Shown here: positions 1 to 13,042 of the stretch, in pieces
How the letters are laid out: each line of letters opens with the position of its first letter
How positions within the stretch are numbered: the first letter of the stretch is position 1
Source: Tetrahymena thermophila SB210
Taxonomy: Eukaryota > Ciliophora > Oligohymenophorea > Hymenostomatida > Tetrahymenidae
Direction: 5' to 3'
Assembly (NCBI RefSeq): GCF_000189635.1
Contig: NW_002475971.1
Span: forward strand, 186,001 to 250,000
Length of the DNA stretch: 64,000 nt
The notes under the pieces: model-generated
Databases searched by the model: none
Seen by the model: the letters and a program-made list of their open reading frames with translations, nothing else
Told to the model about the DNA's origin: nothing
Program-made: the position numbers and the translations under genes

Positions 1-81
1 TAAATGAATTATTTTTAGATATTAAGAAATAATAAATTTCAATATAAAAAAATTTAGAAAACTCAAAAATAAATCATAAGT

Positions 82-3000
82 ATGGGAAATTGTTGTCCTT
101 AATAAGAAATACAAAATAATGATGTAATTTAAAAGAAAAATAAAAAGAAAAAAATGATTTCAAATAATATTTCTATAGAATAAATTAGATAGATAAGAAT
201 ATAAAGTAATATTATTTTAAGTTTTTCTATTTTATTTTTAATCATACATTTTTTAAAATAAAAAGACTTTGAAAAAGAAATCAACTAAAATACAGAATCT
301 CAATAAAATAATTTTTAGAGAAAAGATGTTATTTAGACAAATTTATCAATAGAGAATAGCGCTTTATTAGATTCATAATCAAATTTTTTTAAAAATGATG
401 AAATTAATGCAGTATAAATTCAGTCAGATTTTAAAGATATTAGTTAAAGCAACGAAATTGTCATACAAGACTTATAATTTGAAATAAAAAACGAGCCAAA
501 TTAAATATAATATGAAGAAAAGTAAAGCTTAGAAAGAGAATAAGATAACTTATACGATATTGAAATCTATGAAAAAATTAAATTTTTGCTTTAACCCTGC
601 ATTTTTTTCTCTAATATGGTAATTTATAATTAGATTTTATTTTAAAAATAAAAATAAGCTAAAATTAACACTTTCTATTTTAACCAAAACTATTTAATTA
701 TTATTCCAAATTAAATAAAAAAGGTATCTATGCAGTTAAATACATCCTAACAAAAAGTAATAAAATATTATAGATATTTTCAACTGACTTAAATTTATTC
801 GAAGCTTTTTTATTAATTTATTATATTATTTAAATATTTTAAATTGATAGATATATATTTTTAATTCTATTTATTTATAAATTTAATTGAAATTAGCTAC
901 TTAATATCAAAGAGATATCATTCCAAAATAACTAAATACTAAAGAATCTAAGCATAAATTATTAAAATATGATTAGATAAAACTAAGATTAAATGCTATT
1001 AGTAGATTAGGAAAATTGCATAAAACTATTAAAAGAATATTAATAAAATTTTTCGAGTTAATTTAACTAGAAAATTTAAATCATCAGTACTTCATATGAT
1101 TAGGTTTTCTAAGTATAAAAATTTAGCTATTAGATTTAAGAAAATGGTAACTTTTATGAAATTGAGTAGGGTTATTATTTGGATAAATCAATTTTTGAAA
1201 TATAATCTTATAATGCTTAAATTATTAATTCCATACCATACTTTGAAGCATTTGGTTGCAAGATCTTGTAAATTGATTAATAAGAGTCTATTATTTATTA
1301 GGAGTTATTAATATTGAATATAGATCAAATATCTTAAATTTTTAATAAATTGAAAATTTAGTGGAAATAATTTGATATTGAAAGTTTACTTTTATTTTGG
1401 CTCTAGCTAGTTATTTCTTTGCATGAATAATAATTGATATTTCCAAATATATCTCTCTAAAAAATTGGTGTTGTTTCTGATATATCTTGTTAATTTTATT
1501 ACTTTAAAATAAGTGACATTATGGGTTTAATAGACTAAGATTAGGTTATTTAAAAATAAAATTTAGTTAGCATTAAATAAAAGACTGATGATAGTTTTTT
1601 ATTTAAACAAATAAAAGACACTTGTAAAAATATAGTAAATATAATTCAAGAAAATCTTAAAATAATTTAAAAAAAATAGGATGTGGAAGTTGATTTCAAA
1701 AGCAACTTTTTAAAAATATATGAATTCTGTTAATTTTTTATTGGAAACAATTTCGAACAAATTAGCTTTAACCTTTAGTTTTTAATTCAAAAAATAGAAG
1801 CTTGCTTTCCAAATAGGTTTGAGCTAGTTTAATACTTAACAAAATCAGCAATTTTAGACTAGCTAGTTTAGGAAAAAAAGGTTAATTTATAAAAATCTTA
1901 GAATGAAATATTTAATTCTCATCAGAATATTAAAAATATGAAAAAAGAAAATAAAATCAACATATTATTACAAGCTGTAAATATAGTTTAGGAAACTATT
2001 TTCTTTACAATAATTAAAAGGCATATTTATGAGTTTGCTACAGAATTCGAAATTATTTAGTCAATAGAATTTCTATTATCGAGGCTTGGTACATAAAAAA
2101 ATGAATAAGAACTATTTTTTTATGTACTTTTTAATTTCTTATAAATTTTGGTAGTAAACAAAATAGAAGTTGAAAGCTGTTAGAGATTCATTTTATAGTT
2201 ATTAAATTGTTAATAAATTATTTCAAATAAAATTGGGTTGCACTATTTATTAGATATAATAATCTTTACTATGATATCAGAGTAAAAATATTAAGATGCT
2301 TTAAATTATTTAGAAATAATTATAGGAATAATAAAAGAAGGTGATAACTTGGATTCTCTTGATTTCAAAAAATAAATTATTTTGATAAAATTTATGATTT
2401 ATATTTTACAATAATAGCCTATTAGCACAATATAGAGCTAATATTCTAAATTTCAAAAAGTTTAATAACTAATTGAATAGTAACCTTAAACTTCGTAATT
2501 AGACTCTTTAAATATTTTGATAAGACCAAAAACAGTAGAGTTATTAATATATTTAATCAACGATCAAACATATCAAATGCTAAATAAGTATTTTATTTTT
2601 TTATTTTATTTAAGCCTTTAAATTAATCATTCTAAGTTAAATAAATTCAGTCAAATATTCCAAATTTACTTTATTCTTTTTAAAAACATTATAATTATTT
2701 TTTTTAGAATTAAATAGATTGAATAAGGTATGAATGATATAATTATTTTATTTGAAAAAACAAATCCTTATTTGATCAGGTATAACATTAGTTATTGGCT
2801 TTTAAGCTTAATAGCATATTTAAAAGTTGAGAATTTTGAAGAATCTGTAAGTTTAATAAGCAAAATAAAAAAGTAAATATCTTAACTAAATTAAAAAGGA
2901 GATTATCTATTTACCAGTTATTTTCTATCTTAATTAGAAACAATATACTACCAAAAAAATAATTCAGTAAAATAACTAAAAAGGAACTTAAATAAAATAA

Positions 3001-6000
3001 TTATTCTAAAAGAAAGAATACTTTTTGATTAAAAGGAAGATGAACTTTAATATTAATAAAATCTTTTTATGTAATTTTATAAATGGATTGAAGAAAATAG
3101 CTAGTAAACAGCAATCATACTGAAACAATAGAATATATTCTCATTAGGTAAAATAATTAATTAACTTTATTAGTAATTATAAATTACTTTTAAGATATAA
3201 TAGGATTAGATCATCTTTCACAAGTCTAAAAATAAATGTAAGCTATGAATATTGAAACAAAGGATGATATGTAAATTGGTTAAGAAAGCTAAGTTTAAAA
3301 AGTTTTTCATAATCCTAAATTGAGTGAATAAATAGCATAATTATTATAAATTGATTTCTACATCTTACTTGAAGTAAAATTTTATTTAAAATATAAAAAA
3401 ATATTAATTCTAATAAATTTAAATAGCCATTTGGTTTTATGAAAAATAGATCTAATATTATAATGAAATAAGATTTTTAGATTAATAAGTTATAATAAGA
3501 AGGGTAATAAAACAAAATTTCTAAAAATTCCTAAGAAATTTAGATTTTTTAGAAATTTTTCAGTAAATTAGAGAGAAAAAAAAATGATTATATGGTTGAG
3601 GATCGTATAGATAAATTGAAATATGATATTTACATATCAAATACTTATTAAATTTTTGATTTTGAATATTTTATAAAGATATAGAACTATTAGGATGTAC
3701 TATTTGATTCCACTTTTGGGGAGTGTGTTTACACTAATCTTTACTTATTTAAAAAGCATCTTTCGGTTATTTAATGTCTTAATGGACACTCTTCTTTTTA
3801 CCATTATCTCCCATATACTTATTTTATTGATATTAAAAATTGGTCTATATTTACTGAAGGTGGGACCTTTAATTTGAATGAAATGAGAATGTGCTTTTAA
3901 TCATCCTAAAATAAAATATCCGAAGAATTATTGTCATACATTTTATCTAAACTTCTTTCTTTTGCTATGATCCTTAATAAAAATGACCTTTACTATGGTA
4001 ATTATTCTTTAGAAACAGTATCATTCTTCAAATAGAATCAGGTATATTCTTTGAAAGTAAATAACTATGGCTGTATTTCCGGTGATTTCAATTCTTATTT
4101 TGAATTAAAAACTTTATATAAATTCTAATAATATTGTGAAATTGACTTTGGTAAATTAACTAGAGAGTAAATACTATTTGCAGAGGTTTACAACATATGT
4201 ATGATAGTTACAGATTTGATTATAGATGATGACAGAGATTTTAGTAATTTATATGAACATATTAAATAAAATTTAAAGGAATAATAGAACTTAAATGCAG
4301 AGCAGTAATAATATCATAAATTAGCACATACTGAATTCATAAAAACAATTACAGAGAAATTATAAAATGAAAAAGAATTTTATAAAAATAATATTATTGA
4401 TTTTATAATCGAGATAATTAACATGGAGAGCCATACCAACAAACCTTCTTTTGAAAGACATGAATTAGAAATTTTATTAAAAAAATATGATTTAATTGAT
4501 TAAATAGAAGGAAACAAAAATTTTTAAAACGAAATAGAAATAAGTGAACAACTCATAACATACATATTTTAAACAACCAGATTCTTTTAGAACCAATAAT
4601 ACAAAACTAATTTGTAACGATGCTTTACTAATTACTACTTAAATTATTTTTCTAATGAACAAATTTACTTAGATTTTTTCTTAAAAGCTTAAAAATTAAA
4701 TTTAATAGACTAAAAATCAAGATACTTTTTAAGTAAACTCTTTGTTATTCAATAATATATTTGTTCATTAATATTAAATAATCCAGTTTGTAAAATAGAT
4801 TAATCTTTCCTAGAAATATTTTTTTAGGTTTCTATTAAACTGTTCAATACACTAAGTTTGAATAAAAATAATGAAAATTAAGAACTTAAATTATTGCAAG
4901 ATAAGTTAGGCCCATTTTAAAGTATAGGCTAAGATATTGTAATTGATTACAATTACAGACTTTTAATTAATATTGCTTTGAAATTAAATCAATAATAATT
5001 TCTTAAATAGTTAATATTTTTTGATGGTATTTCTTAGCAATTTGAGAAAGATCTAAAAGAACTCTCAGTATAAATAACAATTTTGATTCTTAATAATGAA
5101 ATAGAAGAAGCGAACGATATTTTTAAATAGGTAAACGAATTAATCAGCTAGAAATAGAATATCAACTAACCTATAGATATAGTCTATTTGCTCCCTCTTC
5201 TATCTTTTTCTAACAGTATAGCATAGAATGTGCAATTTATAATGTTTTATTTTGATTAATATTAAAAGTTTAATGAAAGGGTGATATCCAAACAACAACT
5301 TATCAATCAAGATTAATATTTTTACAAGATAATATTTTTGATGGATTATTCAAAAATTTTATATTTACTATCTTTTAATAAATATGATCAAGCCTTGAAA
5401 GCAATTGAAACTATCAAGTAGTCTTATAAAAATTTTCCTATTTATTTTTATAGAGAATTTGATATTCAATTTTATATTAGTTTAACACAACTTGAAGTTT
5501 TATGTAGGTCAAACTTAAAATAGTAAATAAATTCGTTGATAGTTCACTTACTTAGATTTAAGAATTATATGAGTAATGAATAAAGGCATCAATCTTATCA
5601 ATTATTATTTGAAAAAATTATTTAACAATTGAATGGTTATATACTTCCTGTAGTATAGTTAGTTTGGAATTAAATGTAAAATGAGGAGGAATTATTTCTA
5701 AACTGTTAGGAAAATTTACTTACAAATTTTATTGATGATAGAAATAACTTTGATTTTGATTACTTACATACAATTTTTAATTAGCAAACATAAAAACTTG
5801 CTGAGTAAAATGAACAATATCAACCAAATATAGATGGAAATTTAATAAATAAGTAAGATAATAAAACAAATTATCCTAGAAATTAATTACTCATTGAATA
5901 AGCTTAAATTTCAACAGATTAAACTTAATTTTATGGATTTAAAAACCATGAAAAAATAGCATAATTTCAACCAAATTAAGAAGATACCTTATTAATAAAG

Positions 6001-8437
6001 GAGAATAATATAATAGAGAGTCCTAGAAATTAAATAATTTTTAACTAAGTTTACAGTTCTAGAGAATCAACTTAAATTTATGGACTTGAAAACCAGGAAA
6101 CGCTGACATATGCAAGCTTTCATAAATTTATCTAAAAAATGAATAATTAAAAAAAATAACAAGATAGTATGCAAACTAACTCAAATATTGACATCACAGA
6201 AGTAAATTAAAGCTCATTATAAAATACAATAGATTTTTCAAGTTAATAGAAATTTATAAGCTAAAACAAGACTTATTAAGAGGAAATAACATAAGTATCT
6301 AAAGAATAGGAAACAATTTAAAGTAGTCAATATTTTGAAGAGTTAAATCATTAATAAATATCAAAGAATTAAAATTCAAAAGATGAAAAAATATCTACTC
6401 AAAAGGACTAAAAATAAATTCTTTAGAATTTATAGGATAATAATTTTGAAAAATAAAATATGGATAATCTAAAAAGTAACTATAAATTAGTGAAAATTGG
6501 AGAGTTAGGAAGAGGAGGATTTGGAAGTGTATCAATTTATTATGATAATGTGACAAGAAATAAAATAGCTGTTAAAGAATTTAATAGCTTAAAGGAATAT
6601 TAATAAGAAAAAAATATTTTGTAGAAAATTCAATTTTAAGAACTATTCTTAGAAGTAAAAAAATATACCTGTTAATTAATAGACTTTAATGATTACAATT
6701 ACACATTAGCTCTTGAAATGGGATTTTCTACTCTATAGGAAGCAGCTTAAATTTTGAATTTATAGAAAACTGGATTCAGCATTCCAAATCTTATAAATTT
6801 TTTAAATTCTATGGTTTGCTTTTGTATAGAATTACACAAAATAAAATATTATCATGGTGACATCAAACCTTAAAATATTATCATCACAATCAATTAAAAT
6901 AGCAGTGAGTTTTAATAAAGTTTTGGAATTTGCGAGTTTGTTGAAGCCAATATTAAATTTATTGATTTTGGAAGCTTTAGTAATGATGTGGATTGTTATT
7001 ATGAATATGTTTCAGCAAAATATAAATGCTTATTTTTTGAAGAAATTTTTTAAGAACAATAATTAACTTGGGAATAGATTTTATTTGCTGAAATATATAG
7101 CTGTTGTAAGACTTGTATCTACACAATGTCTTTAGAATTGTAAAATGAGTATATTTTATTCAATAAAAGCTAAGTTGATTAATAAAATCCAAACTAAGAA
7201 TAAAAATTAAAATTATTTGATTTTTTAGATTTATTTTTAACTTAGAATCCTTCTTAAAATAATATCTTATAGGATGGAATATCACTTTAAAAACTTGTTT
7301 AATTTCAATAAAAATATTTGGTATAGAACCAAACTGTTTTAGTATAAAATTATTATTAAATAGATTTAATCTAGAAATAAGTTTGGAAAAAAATATAAAC
7401 AGATGACTTTGTAGAATCTTAAATAAACAATCAGTTTTAATAAAATATGCTTAAAGCTTGCAGTTTTAGGAATAAAATTCTTCTCGATAAATAGATTTAA
7501 CTAACATCTAATTAGTTAAATGAATATAGCATATAAGACATTTTAGATAATTTATTTTTATTACTATTTTCATTTGATTTAAGCCAAGAAGAATTCTATA
7601 AAATTAAAGAAATTAATGATTGGATCCAAGATTAAGATAAATACACTTCAAATGAAAAGATTTCTTTTTCTTTAGAGATTTGCTCTTTATTTTAAATGTA
7701 CTAGCAAGACTCATAACAAAAAGATATTATTATTTTGCAATTAAAAGAATAATATAAAGTATTAAATCAAGAATTAAATTAATTTCAAAAATAAGTATAT
7801 GAATAGATAATTCTAAATTATGAGAATAAATCAATTTAATTTTAAGAGTAAGCATTAGTTTTTATGCTAAGCAATTAATATTCACACAACAGCTTCTTAG
7901 ATGTCTTTTTATTATTTTGCTCTTTTAGCAATTTAAGATAAAATAAATAGTTATTTGACTTATAGAATTTAACCAGGTATTTATTTTTTCAAATTTAAAT
8001 ATATTAATTCGTAAATTTTTAAAAAAAGATATCCATTTAGATCTCAATTAGTAGATTGGTTTAATAAAAATTAAAATCTTATGAGCATCTACAAAAGGAA
8101 TATTTTTTATTACTGTTTAATAGTAATAGATATTATACTTTTATAGGATTACAATGATACTCTTTCTATTTATAGGAAACTAAGATAAAATGCAAAAATG
8201 ATAAACAAGAAGATTGAAGCTGAAATTATATTTTTGATTCAATTTTCTCTATTGAAATAAAAAAAACAAACTGATTTTGCTTCTTTAAATAATTCTTTGG
8301 CAATATTAAGTTAAGCAAATTACAAAAGCCAACTTTATTTTTACTTCTAAAATTTATTTTAAGACTTTATTAAGTAAAATTTATCCATAGTTAAGCAGGA
8401 ATTAACATTTAAATCAGTTATGGATACTATATTTTGA
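82..8437 (+). CDS. Giant protein kinase-domain protein with MGNCC N-terminus
   Basis: Reads open only in the ciliate code. Predicted exons are 82-723, 897-2587, 2708-3147, 3195-3373, 3427-7976 and 8041-8437, giving about 2,630 residues. A T-rich 60-nt GT...AG stretch (206-265) is probably a further frame-neutral intron. The 724-896 donor could instead be at 757. The first residues are MGNCC, a classic myristoylation/palmitoylation start. About 2,000 residues of Q/N-rich sequence with helical repeats follow. A Ser/Thr kinase-like domain begins near residue 2005: glycine loop GRGGFGSV, IAVKEF for the ATP lysine, HGDIKPQN as catalytic loop (near 2127) and DFG (near 2163). The usual HRD arginine is glycine, but the catalytic Asp, Lys and Asn are kept, so activity is plausible. 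The 3' exon (8041-8437) is helical. I infer membrane-anchored signalling; the substrate is unknown. Confidence 0.85.
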
Positions 8438-8964
8438 AGTTTTTTACCAAATTAATTAATGTTTTTTTAACTTTTAACATTCTATTGCATATTTATTTAA
8501 CTAAATAGCAACTATAATATGTATCTGATTGATATTTTGTTTTTTTTAATTTAAACTTAAATAATTTTAAATGTTTTTTATTCTAAAAAGTTATTTCATA
8601 GAAAATCATTAATATTCAATTTTAAAAATAGTAATTTATTAATTTGATAAAAGTTAGGTACTTTTCTTAGATTTAAGATAATTCTATGAACAAATTTTAA
8701 AATTTATTAAATAAAATATTATAATTTTAGATAATAAGCTTGTTAAAAATCACTGATTTATGCAATCAATAACCATTTATTTTAATTTTTTTTAATATCT
8801 ATTATTGAATTAATTTTAGTTCAAAAATCAATTGTAAACTTAATCATTAACTATTATGAATTACATAAATAAATTACACAAAAATAAAAGTTAATAAATA
8901 ATCTTTAAACTATTTTGATAATAATATTTTGAATATTTTTTAAGTTATTCTAAAGAAATTTATT
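8438..8964. other. Convergent intergenic region
   Basis: This A+T-rich spacer lies between two genes that run towards each other and should hold both 3' UTRs. I see no open frame or structured RNA in it. Confidence 0.6.
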
Positions 8965-11900
8965 TCATTTAATATTATTTATTTAATTAACTTTGGATTA
9001 TTTTGGTGAGTCAAAAGCTTATGAAATTTTAAGGTAATCTTAAAGAGAATCCTATGTTTTTAGGTTATTAGATTAGTTTATCCTAGATATATTTGTAATA
9101 TTTAAAATTTCGTTTATTTATTCTGTTTTTTTTAGACTATCTTTAAAGTTTTTTGAAGCTGATTTCTCTTATTTCTTTTACTCATTATTTAGTATGCTTT
9201 TTAAAAATTAATTACTTTTTTCAGAATAGCTTTTTCTTAAAAAATAAGAATTCTATGTTTTGTTTGATTATGTTTAATTTTGATTCGTTTTATCTAATTA
9301 TAAAATTTATGAATAATCTTGAGAGTCTCCTCCATCAACATACTGACCACTCTAAAAATATTAAAACTTATTTGAGTTATCTAAATAAATTTAACGTGAA
9401 GTATTATTCTATATTTAGTATATTTAAGATTATGAAGCATTAAACACTGGGCTCTACTATAAATGATCTACTTTCAGTTTATTTTATCTTTGCGATAAGG
9501 AAGATTAAATTATTCTCAATTAGGGATCAGATTATTTCTAAGAAATTTTTATTTAACTTTTTTGTTTAATAAATGAAGAAATTCTATTTCTAAGTTCAGT
9601 TTAATGAGGCTTCTCCAAAATTTAAAGGAGATTTTCTTGAGAATTTTAAATTATTTAGCTGTTAGGATTTAAAAAATACTAATTTGTATTTTCTTACATT
9701 AAATTCTCATTTTAAATCCTCTGCTGATTGCTGTAAAATTAAAGAGTTGTTTTAAATTACTTTTATTCTCTTGGTGTAACAAGGTTATTTATTTATTTTT
9801 TTATTTATGTGTGTATGTTAATAGTTTTATTAGATTGCGATTTTTTAAGAGATTTATTTATTTCATATTAAATTTGATCACAAGAACTAGAGGTTTCATC
9901 TGATCTTTGACTATATCCCTCTAAAAATTATAAAACTTTCTTTCTATTAGGCTACTTTTTTGATTAGGAACTTCTCTCACTTTTATCAAGCCTAAATGTG
10001 TAATTATCAAATCTTCTTCTTAAATCAAATTATTATATTCTATGTCTTGAATTTTAAGGATTTTTTTAATAGAAAGGGTTTTAGAGTAAAGAGTTAGAAG
10101 GTTTAATATCATATTTATTTTTTAAGGCTCTCTCATTTAATTTATTAATTTAATGAGTGTTCTTATAACCTAAATGAAAGCTCATCTAAATCAATTGATC
10201 TAATTTAGACTATCCTTTTTGTTTTTCGTCAAACTAATCATAATATAGAGATCTAACAGTTTTATCTTGAAGCTCAACAGTGCATTAATTTTATTTGTTT
10301 ATTTTTTTATCTAATTATTAATTCTATTGTTAATCTTATCTAATAGAAGAGTGTTCACTTTAAGATTTTTATAATTTATTAAGTTTAACTAAGTATTAGT
10401 TTAAATTGTTTAATTAATTTTTATTTTATTTGCTTTTTTTTTCTAATCGTTAGCTTTAAGCAATATTTTCACCTCCAAATTAATTTAATATGTCATTAAA
10501 ATCATTAAAAGAAATCTGACCTTTCTTTTTCTCCATCAAAGGTCTTTGGTATATAATATCTCCCTTGAAAGATAAATCTCTTTTACTGTCAGAATATGCC
10601 TATACCCTTGAGTTAATATAATTATTTAAATTATTGCTTTTGATTATTAACTCTTTCTTAGTTAAATTTTTATGTTTTAACAAATTTTTTAGAATTGATA
10701 TTTCAATAGCTAGAACTTTGCAATAGTTCAAACACAGAGCACTATGAGTATATTATTATCTATTCAAAGCATTATAATCACCAAAAGAAGAAAATTATTA
10801 GATCTATAATAACTGTATTCTTTTATTTTATTTCTATAAGCAAATCTAAAATTATAAAATAAAATTATTAATTTTGGTGTTAATTTATTTTTTTAATTTT
10901 TTATTACATTTTTCAACAAAATCATTGAAATTGGGGTATATAAAAAATTATCATTATTAAAAAAATTTTTGATTTACTTATTAATAAAATTAAATTGTTT
11001 TATAAATAATTCTAATGAAAAATAAAGTAATATTTAATGATGAATATTCATCAAAAATAAATAAAGAGATATTTTTACTTATAGTTCACCTTTAAGCAGA
11101 TAGTAAAAGTATAAAGGTTCTTCGTTTTAATGATAAATATAATCATTTTTTTGAAATCTAAGTATTTTTGAGTTATTAACAGCTGCTTTAAGGAATTTGC
11201 TAGTTTGTTTTTCCTAAAACCCATTAACAAGAAAAATACTTTTTGCTTTCTGTTTTTATTTAAATTATTTATTTTTTTAGTTTATTGTTTAATAAATTTA
11301 ATATTCGATAGTTATAACATAAGTACTATCTTAAGATACCAAAGCAGACATTGTTCTTACTGCAGCAGGATCATATTTGTTTTCGTAATTGATTTCATCT
11401 GTTATTAACTTACCTTACTCAATTATTTATACAAATTAATGGTTAAATTTATCAAAAATTTGACCTTGTTCATAAAAATAATTTAATATCTGGCAATTTT
11501 GGTCTAAGCTAATTTAGTTTTCATGTATTTAAATGTTTTTTTTAATTTCATTTACTACAATTTAAGCTCTTTTAAGAAGTATCCCTTTCTTAGCTTTATC
11601 TTGCTTCTCCAAATTATTATCATTTTTTCGATGTATTTAAACTTTAAAATTTGTGTTAAATTATTAATCTGTTTAAGGATGATATAGTTGTTAACTAGGA
11701 CAAATATTTTAAGAATTATTATCGATTCTATTTGATGTGTTTTGATTTTAACTATGACTTTAAATGAGACTTAAGGGATTTTTCAATAAAAGTTATGTTT
11801 CTAAACTTAGTCTTTTAATTGGCTTTTAAAAATTTTTTACAGCCTTTTATATTGTATAAATGTTTTGTAATATATTGACTGGTTTATCCCTACAAAATAA

Positions 11901-12628
11901 ATCATTTTAATTTTTCTGAAAAATTCTTTCGAATTTTTAAAAAATATCAGCATTCTTTGGTTTAAATAATACAACTTCTCCTTTCCAAAGAATATTTAAA
12001 GGATTTCTCTTCGTCCCTATTGTTAAGTAGATGTAGAAATAATAAGTAGAACTTAATTAAATGCTTAAATAGATTTACCACTAACAAATACAAAATCTAA
12101 AGTATTCAACTATTTTATTTTCACATATTTACAATATTAACGAAGAATAGAAATGTCTTTTTTTCTCTAAAAGTAAGGAATGTCTTTCAAAATTTCAAAA
12201 ATGATATTTATCTACTCTTAATTTCTTAAATTAGGTTTCACGTCTGAAATCTCTAATGCTATCTAGATTTACTATAATTTAAACATTTTTTAAAGGGTAA
12301 ATAAAAGAAATAGATTAAGTAAATAAATAAATATATGCATAAAATCTAATGGGATTCATACCTATTTTAATGTTTTGTTCTTTATGTTTTGAGAGCTAAT
12401 TTTTTCTTTGCTTTATTTGTATATTTTTATTGCTATCTTCACAAAATTTGCATATTTTTTGAAATTTTAAATTACAAATTCTTTTCTCAATTTCTTTTTT
12501 TCATTAATGCTTAAATCAGATTCTATGGAAGCTTGACGAGATAGCTAAACCTTATTATCTAGCTAGCCTAAGTAACAATCACTGTTTAAATCTTAATAGC
12601 TTTTAAAAAATGGTTTAACATAAGCCAT
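8965..12628 (-). CDS. Tandem cyclic-nucleotide-binding-domain protein
   Basis: Predicted exons on the minus strand are 12628-12362, 12271-12079, 12016-11079 and 10833-8965, encoding 1,088 residues from MAYVKPFF. Two cNMP-binding folds are visible. The first starts near residue 115 (IPYFQRKKD, then GEVVLF) and resumes about 190 residues later with EQGQIFDKF and VRTMSALVSQDSTYV, so it carries a long insertion. The second is compact: FQKNDYIYHQNEE, YYLLKGELQ, then SFGDYNAL and a closing CKVLAIE. The last 600 residues are Q/N/S/K-rich. No transmembrane segments or kinase domain are seen, so this looks like a soluble cNMP effector of the regulatory-subunit type. Its partner is unknown. It lies 414 bp downstream of a cNMP-gated K+ channel on the same strand. 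The 10834-11078 intron is the least certain join. Confidence 0.82.
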
Positions 12629-13042
12629 GACAAATTTTTTATTATGTTTTAATATGAATATATTATAAGCTTTACTTTATTCTTTCTTTTAATAAGTCTT
12701 TTAATCAGCTGATTAGCAATAAAAACAACTAAATAAATAAACAAATTATTTGCTTTAAACTAAAACTAAATTGATTATATTTTTTAATCAAAAATTAGCC
12801 ATAAATATTTTGCATTTTAAATAAACAAATTGATTAGAATATAATCTCTGATTAACAATTATTTATTTATTTAACTAAATACATTTTTATTTAAATAAAT
12901 TTGCTTTATCTAAAAAGAATTTGTGCTTCATTTAATAATTATAAAACAAAATAAAATGAAGATATAAATAAGTAAATAAACTTACAATATTAACTTGATA
13001 AATGTAATAATTGCTGATATATAAATATATATATATACTTAA
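12629..13042. other. Intergenic spacer between two minus-strand genes
   Basis: Very A+T-rich, with short TTTA/TAAA runs. It should contain the 3' UTR of the K+ channel gene and the promoter of the cNMP-binding gene. No gene is seen. Confidence 0.6.

Noticed and set aside
9153..9443. Hydrophobic plus-strand ORF
   Set aside because: It lies antisense to the last exon of the cNMP-binding protein. The minus strand has a longer, purine-rich, Q/N-rich frame with a clear domain upstream.
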